DNA of 39,897 nucleotides from Candidatus Helicobacter avistercoris (GTDB lineage: Bacteria; Campylobacterota; Campylobacteria; Campylobacterales; Helicobacteraceae): NCBI GenBank assembly GCA_019115525.1, contig DXDJ01000044.1, positions 1 to 39,897 of the forward strand. The letters are read 5' to 3'. Under the pieces are notes generated by a model, which saw only the letters and a list, made by a program, of their open reading frames with translations, was not told the origin of the DNA and ran no database searches. Shown piece after piece: positions 36,201 through 39,897 of this stretch. A program made the position numbers and the translations under genes. Every line of letters starts with the position of its first letter. Positions within the stretch are counted from its first letter, which is position 1.

Positions 36201-36294
36201 AATGCTTGGAGGGATTGTCAGCTCAATGATTCTGACACTTTTTATCATCCCTATTTGTGTGTATCTCTATGAAAAAAGCTTTGTGAGAAGATAG
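33214..36294 (+). CDS. czcA: heavy-metal RND efflux pump CzcA, CusA (Cu/Ag) subtype
   Basis: A 1026-residue inner-membrane RND pump with 12 predicted transmembrane helices and two large periplasmic loops. The TM4 motif is GAMVDASIVMVENAHK (D401), the form found in monovalent Cu/Ag pumps (CusA group) and not in Zn/Co pumps. Met residues in APLSMIET and in GRIDMLLTGI occur at the same spacing as in E. coli CusA, where they belong to the copper site. The gene name follows H. pylori HP1329. The stop codon TAG runs into a 13-G tract. Confidence 0.93.
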   Translation: MIGKIIELSVKFKFFVLGVFFFLILGSIWAIRETPVDALPDLSPVQVILQIDYEGQSPKVIDEQVSFLLTSSLMSVPRVEVVRGMSSYGKGLVYVIFEDGTDIYWANSRILEKITSILPMLPKDAKINLGTDSSGIGWAFMYALSSKTKTLQELKVLQDFYFKNNLLGVDGVSEIASVGGFEKNYEVTLNQEKLIEYDIGFDEIIQKIRKSNNDSGGGVIYQGGFEKILSVSGYLKNIEDIENIEIRNFNGIPLKLSDIAKVNLTPAPRRGVAELNGEGEVVGGVVVVRYGADTFKVIRAVKKRLEQIAKENPQIQISPVYDRSEFIEEAIDNLWHTLVEECLIVLFVVAIFLLHIRSAFIIVITLPLCVALSFLLMKLFGISSNIMSLGGIAIAIGAMVDASIVMVENAHKHLLSLPMSHSKEDRVKAIMRASKQVGGAVFFALMIIVISFLPIFGLSGQESKLFSPLAYTKTFAMLLGAILSITLVPILMIYFLKGKIIDEEKNPINRFFIFLYTPILKIIFKIKYIFLLVCFGGIVYMGYLYTKQKWEFMPPLDEGVMMYMPVTNYGINIQTSKEFLLQSNAILKQFPEVESVFGKVGSANTPTDPAPLSMIETFITFKDKSQWREGMTTQKLRNEFEKAIQIKGLTNSWTYPIKGRIDMLLTGIRTPLGIKVFGSDYDRIQAISSKIEEKLRGYDGTLSVFAERSNRGYFLDIVLKDEKLAQYGLSKEDVLSFISQGVGGTKISTILNGVERYGLSVRFEEKQRKDLEAIKSLYIKTKFGFTPLYVLADISYQESALEFKNEGGLKVNFIYITPKDSITSDTYKQEARKILQDLQMPSGYYYEFSGESEYLEKSLQKMQVIIPITLLLIFVLILLALKNFVYSLIVFFTLPFAILGGLLTIDWLGYNLSIAVVVGFLALLGVATETAIVMIIYLDESMKKNTNQTLKERVIDGASKRVRPKLMTTLSLVLSLVPIMFNEGIGSEVMKRVSAPMLGGIVSSMILTLFIIPICVYLYEKSFVRR

Positions 36295-36306
36295 GGGGGG
36301 GGGGGG
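36294..36306 (+). repeat. homopolymeric 13-G tract
   Basis: Thirteen consecutive G's start at the last base of the czcA TAG stop and end one base before the stop codon of the convergent gene at 36308. Such tracts mutate in length at high rate in Helicobacter and Campylobacter. Here length change would not alter either reading frame. Confidence 0.95.
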
Positions 36307-36307
36307 A

Positions 36308-36832
36308 TTAGATCTTGTATTCTTTTGAGAGAGTGATGTAATGCTTTGCAGATTTACCAATAAATCTTACTTCTTCCTCACTTAGCTCTCTTACAAGCTT
36401 TGCAGGATTTCCCATAATCAAAGAGCGTGGAGGGAAAGTCTTGTTTTTGGTAATAAGTGAGTTTGCCCCAATAATGCTTTGAGAGCCAATCACTGCTCCA
36501 TCCATCACAATGCTTCCCATCCCCACAAGCACCTCATCGCCAATCTCACAAGCGTGGATAATACAGCGATGCCCCACAGTGACATTTTTTCCGATTTTCA
36601 CATTTCCTGCTCCATCGTGAGGGTGATCTACATGCAGATTGCTCAGCTCTTGGATATTACTCCCCTCATCGATAGAGATACTGTTGAGATCTGCTCGGAT
36701 CACGCTCCCAAACCAGATACTACAATCTTTGGCGATCTTCACATCTCCGATGATTGCGGTCTGAGGGAAAAGGATGGCTTGGGGGTGGATGTGGGGGGTC
36801 TTGTCTTGGAAAGGCAGGATGAGAGAGTTCAT
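36308..36832 (-). CDS. gamma-carbonic-anhydrase-like hexapeptide-repeat protein
   Basis: A 174-residue left-handed beta-helix protein. Hexapeptide repeats run through residues ~25-130, and the putative zinc-site His residues are in NLHVDHPHDG and VGHRCIIHAC. A C-terminal helix follows. The family includes gamma carbonic anhydrases and YrdA-type proteins of unclear activity, so catalysis cannot be assumed. The ATG at 36832 has AAAGGA upstream at about 7 nt; an upstream ATG at 36877 overlaps the promoter region and is rejected. A beta-class enzyme is also encoded at 11374. Confidence 0.88.
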   Translation of the reverse strand: MNSLILPFQDKTPHIHPQAILFPQTAIIGDVKIAKDCSIWFGSVIRADLNSISIDEGSNIQELSNLHVDHPHDGAGNVKIGKNVTVGHRCIIHACEIGDEVLVGMGSIVMDGAVIGSQSIIGANSLITKNKTFPPRSLIMGNPAKLVRELSEEEVRFIGKSAKHYITLSKEYKI

Positions 36833-36866
36833 AAGAATCCTTTTGGTAAAATATGATAGATTAGAT

Positions 36867-36874
36867 ATTATAAT
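36867..36874. promoter_or_regulatory. palindromic -10 box shared by divergent promoters
   Basis: ATTATAAT is its own reverse complement and gives TATAAT on both strands: 36869-36874 for the plus-strand autotransporter and 36867-36872 for the minus-strand hexapeptide gene. Expected leaders are about 20 and 28 nt. The two promoters could not be occupied at the same time. Confidence 0.5.
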
Positions 36875-36901
36875 CACTTAAGCTTAGAGATGGAGAAATT
36901 T

Positions 36902-39454
36902 ATGCTCAAAAAATCAGTTTTAAGCCTTTGTTTGTTTGGAGGGGGAGAAGTGGTGTGGGGGCTTTCTTCAGAGTGGGAGGGGAGAAATAAGGAATCTTCG
37001 GCTGTTTTAAGTGGTGGAGCTAGTCAAACGGTGATTCTAAAAAGAGATTCGAGTCTCCCAACTAGTAGAGGAAACAATTTTAAGCTTTATGATTTCATTT
37101 ACTCTACCTCAGGCACAGGTTCTTCCTCTCTCACGCTTCAAAAAGATCCCAATATGCCAAGCACAAGCACGAAAAGGGATATGCAACTTTATGTGAAAGG
37201 CACAGTTGAGGCTAGAAGCAATAGTCATCTAACCCTACAACTTGATAGCAAAGGAATTGATGGAGGGCTTTTAATCCATGGTGGATCACTTTATGCCAAT
37301 GGGGGCACCATTACTATCAAAAGTGTCAAGATCATTTCTGTGGCTGATACTAGTGGGGGGCAAATCCGTATCGGCAATTCGGGGAAAGTTGAGATTAGTG
37401 ATGTGGATCGCTTCAGGATGGATTCTGAAAATCGAGCAGGTATCTTAAATGAAGGGGGAGAATTTATTCTCCATGGGAATCTAGATAATTATCTCAGTTC
37501 GAGCACTAGCCGTTCTTATGTTGGCTCTGGATTTGTCTATCATAAATCTGGGACAACAACTATCAAAGGAGATGTGAATAACACAGGATCTAAAACATTT
37601 GGAGGTTCTAGCAATGTGGATCACTCTAAAATCAGAGTTGAGAATGGGGTTTTTAGGGTTGAGGGAAATTTTTTGAATGGTGGTGGGAAAAATACTACCG
37701 ATGGAACCTATGCAAGAGGAATCTTAGAGATCACAGGGGGGAGGGTAGAAATCACAGGCAATCTTCAAAGCCGAATCGATTCTCCTGATCCCAATCACGC
37801 TCACTCTCAAATCGTCCTAAGTGGTAGTGCGATACTTACTGCAAACTCTATAGAAAACAAGGCTGGAAGCGACATCACCCTCAGCAATGCCTCACAGATC
37901 AATACCACCACAAGCTTCACTTCCGATGGTTTGGTGCATTTCGTAGGCGAGGGGAGTGGATTTGGGAAAATCTCTGGAGGGAGTATCGCACTTGCTGGAG
38001 AAGAGAGATACAGTATCACTAGTGCTTTTGCCCCAACTGCCAATCTCAGATACCTCATCATCGAGGGCACTTCAGTGAGCGGGGTGAGTGAGGGTGCGAT
38101 AACTCTTTTGGACGCAAGTGGATCCCCCGCAGACCGCTACAAAGCCAAGCTAGAAAAAGAAACCAATCAAGGCGAAAAATACTACATCACTCTTGAAAAG
38201 ATCGGAGGTAGCACAGGGGGCGGTGGCGGAAGTGGAGGAGGAAGCACAGGGGGAGGAAGTGGTGGAAACACAGGAAGTGGTGGAGGGAATGGGGGTAATA
38301 CTGGGGGAGGGGGCAACACAGGAAATGGAGGGGGTAGCACAGGTGGTGGAGATGATAGCAGTGAGGGGGGCAATGATAATCCCACACCTCCTAAGTCTGA
38401 CAAAGACATCATCTCTTCTGCTCTAGACTCTCGCTATCTCATCCTCACCCAAAAGGATCTAGACCAAGCCACAGAGACGATCAAATCCCAAATCGATTCT
38501 TTGCAAAGCAAGTCAAGATTTTTGGATGTCTCGATGCATTTTTGGACAGTGAGTATGCACCAAGCCCCTACCCAAGCCCTCACTAAGGTTGAGCTTGCCT
38601 ATGATTCTACTCTCTCTCCTTTCTCTCCCCAACAAGACATCCCCACGCCTTTGTTTGAAGAAAAAAGAGATGAAATCTTTGTCAATGCCCTTGTAGGCTA
38701 CGAGGGGGATGGAGAGGGTGGAGGGCTAAGCTATGGGCTAAATGCTGGATACAACCACAGGGGAGAGAGTGGGGTCTTTGGGGTTTATGGACTGATCAAA
38801 AAGACAGGCTATGGCTCAACCCTTAGCTCTTCGGATTCTTTGCAGTGGGAAGTGGGGGCTTATGGGAGGGTGTTTTTGCCTCAAGAGTGGGAGATGGATA
38901 TTCTTGGATTCTACTCCAACACTCACACAAGCTACAATCGAGATTTCTCTATCAACTCCACACTCCAAAAGCAAGATGGAGCTTATGGCTTAGAAAATAT
39001 TGATTTGCATTTGAGATTGGGTCATCGCTTTGAGCTAGAGGATGGGAATTCTCTCAAGCCTTATTTTGGAGTGGCTCTTGATTATTATATCTCTCCTGCA
39101 TACTCTGAGAGTGGGGAGCTTCCTTTGTATCGGCATCACTATGAGGGGCTTGGGGGCTATGGTATCGCGGGATTGGAGTATCGCAAATACTTCTTGCGAT
39201 CTAGTCTTTTCTTTGCCACAGAGGTTGTGGCAGGGTCTTCACTCTGTGGGAGTGACTATCGTGTGCGACTAGGGGAGAATCCTCAAAACACCATCACCTA
39301 TGATCGCGGACTTGATCTGATGCTCAATGCATTTGTAGGAGCAGATTTTGCCCTCACAGAGTCTCTAGATCTCAATGTGTTCATCAAGACCCAATACGCC
39401 TATCCTAGCTCTTATATGGTGGATGGGAATGTGGGATTGAGGTTTTTGTTTTAG
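36902..39454 (+). CDS. autotransporter (type Va) with Gly-rich linker
   Basis: An 850-residue surface protein. A signal peptide covers residues ~1-20. Residues ~30-430 have the repeating short-strand pattern of a parallel beta-helix passenger, with repeated GTVEAR, GGTITIK and GRVEITGN elements. A 49-residue linker of Gly, Ser, Thr and Asn (residues 435-483) leads into a Pro-containing hinge. The last ~300 residues form a 12-strand autotransporter beta-domain ending GLRFLF. The ATG at 36902 is chosen for GGAG 6 nt upstream; an ATG at 36890 is possible. The G+C content is higher than that of the genes before and after. The passenger function is unknown. Confidence 0.88.
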   Translation: MLKKSVLSLCLFGGGEVVWGLSSEWEGRNKESSAVLSGGASQTVILKRDSSLPTSRGNNFKLYDFIYSTSGTGSSSLTLQKDPNMPSTSTKRDMQLYVKGTVEARSNSHLTLQLDSKGIDGGLLIHGGSLYANGGTITIKSVKIISVADTSGGQIRIGNSGKVEISDVDRFRMDSENRAGILNEGGEFILHGNLDNYLSSSTSRSYVGSGFVYHKSGTTTIKGDVNNTGSKTFGGSSNVDHSKIRVENGVFRVEGNFLNGGGKNTTDGTYARGILEITGGRVEITGNLQSRIDSPDPNHAHSQIVLSGSAILTANSIENKAGSDITLSNASQINTTTSFTSDGLVHFVGEGSGFGKISGGSIALAGEERYSITSAFAPTANLRYLIIEGTSVSGVSEGAITLLDASGSPADRYKAKLEKETNQGEKYYITLEKIGGSTGGGGGSGGGSTGGGSGGNTGSGGGNGGNTGGGGNTGNGGGSTGGGDDSSEGGNDNPTPPKSDKDIISSALDSRYLILTQKDLDQATETIKSQIDSLQSKSRFLDVSMHFWTVSMHQAPTQALTKVELAYDSTLSPFSPQQDIPTPLFEEKRDEIFVNALVGYEGDGEGGGLSYGLNAGYNHRGESGVFGVYGLIKKTGYGSTLSSSDSLQWEVGAYGRVFLPQEWEMDILGFYSNTHTSYNRDFSINSTLQKQDGAYGLENIDLHLRLGHRFELEDGNSLKPYFGVALDYYISPAYSESGELPLYRHHYEGLGGYGIAGLEYRKYFLRSSLFFATEVVAGSSLCGSDYRVRLGENPQNTITYDRGLDLMLNAFVGADFALTESLDLNVFIKTQYAYPSSYMVDGNVGLRFLF
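38204..38350 (+). repeat. Gly/Ser/Thr/Asn low-complexity repeat in the autotransporter
   Basis: A 147-nt G-rich stretch made of short imperfect units such as GGTGGAGGG, GGAAGC and GGAAACACAGG, all in frame. It encodes a flexible linker between passenger and barrel. The imperfect repetition makes in-frame length change by slippage or recombination likely. Confidence 0.85.
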
Positions 39455-39463
39455 GGGGGGGGG
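39454..39463 (+). repeat. homopolymeric 10-G tract in a promoter
   Basis: Ten G's start at the last base of the autotransporter TAG stop. They end 13 bp before TATAAT (39477), so they fill the -35 region of the next gene's promoter. Length change would move the -35 region and upstream contacts relative to the -10 box. Confidence 0.95.
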
Positions 39464-39474
39464 TTGAGAATTTT

Positions 39475-39482
39475 TGTATAAT
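39475..39482 (+). promoter_or_regulatory. extended -10 promoter of the sialyltransferase gene
   Basis: TGTATAAT, a perfect TATAAT with bases upstream of it close to the extended -10 form. Transcription would begin near 39489, leaving a leader of about 16 nt that includes AAGGAG (39494-39499). The region where a -35 should lie is the G tract. Confidence 0.6.
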
Positions 39483-39504
39483 TGAGGTTTTTTAAGGAGT
39501 GCAA

Positions 39505-39897
39505 ATGAAACCCATCATCATCGCAGGCAATGGCCCCTCACTCGCTCAGATCGACTACACAAGACTCCCCAAAGATTTTGATGTCTTTCGGTGCAATCAA
39601 TTTTATTTTGAAGATAAATATTTTTTGGGAAAGAAAATTAAGGGGGTGTTTTTTAATTCCAATATTATCAAGGAGCAAATTTTTACACTTTTACAAATAG
39701 AAACAAATAATGAATACGACATTGACAGGATATATTGTCGTCCTAGACTAGATAATGGCGAGATTAGAATTGATGATAAAAAGATTTCCGAAGTCTTTCC
39801 TTTTGTCCTAAATACCTATGATTTTCTTATAAAACAAAATGATTATTCAAAACTTGAATTTTCATATCGATATTTTTATGATCAATATCCAACAATG
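39505..39897 (+). CDS. GT42 sialyltransferase (Cst-II-like), N-terminal part
   Basis: The first 131 codons of a gene cut by the window end. The N terminus closely follows Campylobacter Cst-II: IIIAGNGPSL, then YTRLPKDFDVFRCNQFYFED and KYFLGKK, including the Asn-Gln pair (CNQ) of the CMP-sialic acid site. GT42 enzymes add sialic acid to lipo-oligosaccharide, giving host-like glycans. After residue ~45 the match weakens; near the edge YDQYPTM lies where Cst-II has NQRITSG, so the Arg there seems to be Tyr. Donor and linkage cannot be told. The first 96 nt are about 48% G+C and the rest about 26% (hand counts), suggesting a mosaic gene. AAGGAG lies 5 nt before the ATG. Confidence 0.88.
   Translation, partial: MKPIIIAGNGPSLAQIDYTRLPKDFDVFRCNQFYFEDKYFLGKKIKGVFFNSNIIKEQIFTLLQIETNNEYDIDRIYCRPRLDNGEIRIDDKKISEVFPFVLNTYDFLIKQNDYSKLEFSYRYFYDQYPTM

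Noticed and set aside
38182-38412. Pro-rich minus-strand reading frame
   Set aside because: It is the mirror of the Gly-rich linker DNA of the autotransporter, not a separate gene.

Overview
This window comes from a Helicobacter-type member of the Campylobacterota. The left edge is the 5' part of a 16S rRNA gene with Helicobacter-like sequence. Several gene runs keep an order I recall from H. pylori: folD-lepB-(HP0575)-rpiB-(HP0573)-apt-dedA-pepA-ychF, accD-rlmH-dksA-(HP0947), tatB-tatC-queA-rsmG, and the HP0001-HP0006 set (nusB, ribH, kdsA, carbonic anhydrase, pyrF, panC). I could not fix the species from sequence alone. All gene assignments rest on reading motifs by eye; no database search was run.

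Layout. Positions 1-857 hold the start of 16S rRNA (minus strand), its A+T-rich leader with a boxA-like element, and a gene-free stretch. Positions 858-8540 are one tightly packed minus-strand operon from folD down to ychF and a radical SAM/SPASM protein. From 8682 to 16341 everything runs on the plus strand: lipid synthesis (accD), rRNA methylation (rlmH), a DksA-like factor, carbonic anhydrase, Kdo, riboflavin, pyrimidine and pantothenate enzymes, ending in a porin. A second outer-membrane barrel follows (16467-17120). feoB (17253-19391) has a textbook sigma-70 promoter with a perfect inverted repeat of Fur-box type next to it. The Tat/queA/rsmG run (19484-22802) and a Zn/Cd P-type ATPase (22877-24712) come next. 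A convergent minus-strand pair follows: exonuclease III and a PKMT-like methyltransferase.

From 27111 to 36294 there is an AAA ATPase of unknown role and then a six-gene copper-resistance block: response regulator, sensor kinase, CrdA, CrdB, CzcB and a CusA-type RND pump. In H. pylori the regulators (crdRS) and the structural genes (crdAB-czcBA) are, as I recall, unlinked; here they are contiguous. Between them sits a perfect 9-bp direct repeat at 11-bp pitch just upstream of a -10 box, a good candidate CrdR operator.

The right end (36294-39897) looks like a surface-variation region: a 13-G tract, a gamma-carbonic-anhydrase-like gene, a divergently transcribed autotransporter with a 49-residue Gly-rich linker, a 10-G tract in the -35 region of a promoter, and the start of a GT42 (Cst-II-like) sialyltransferase cut off by the window edge. 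The sialyltransferase is compositionally mosaic: its first ~96 nt are about 48% G+C and the rest about 26%. This G-tract-controlled, mosaic sialyltransferase and the linked copper regulon are the most interesting signals in the window.
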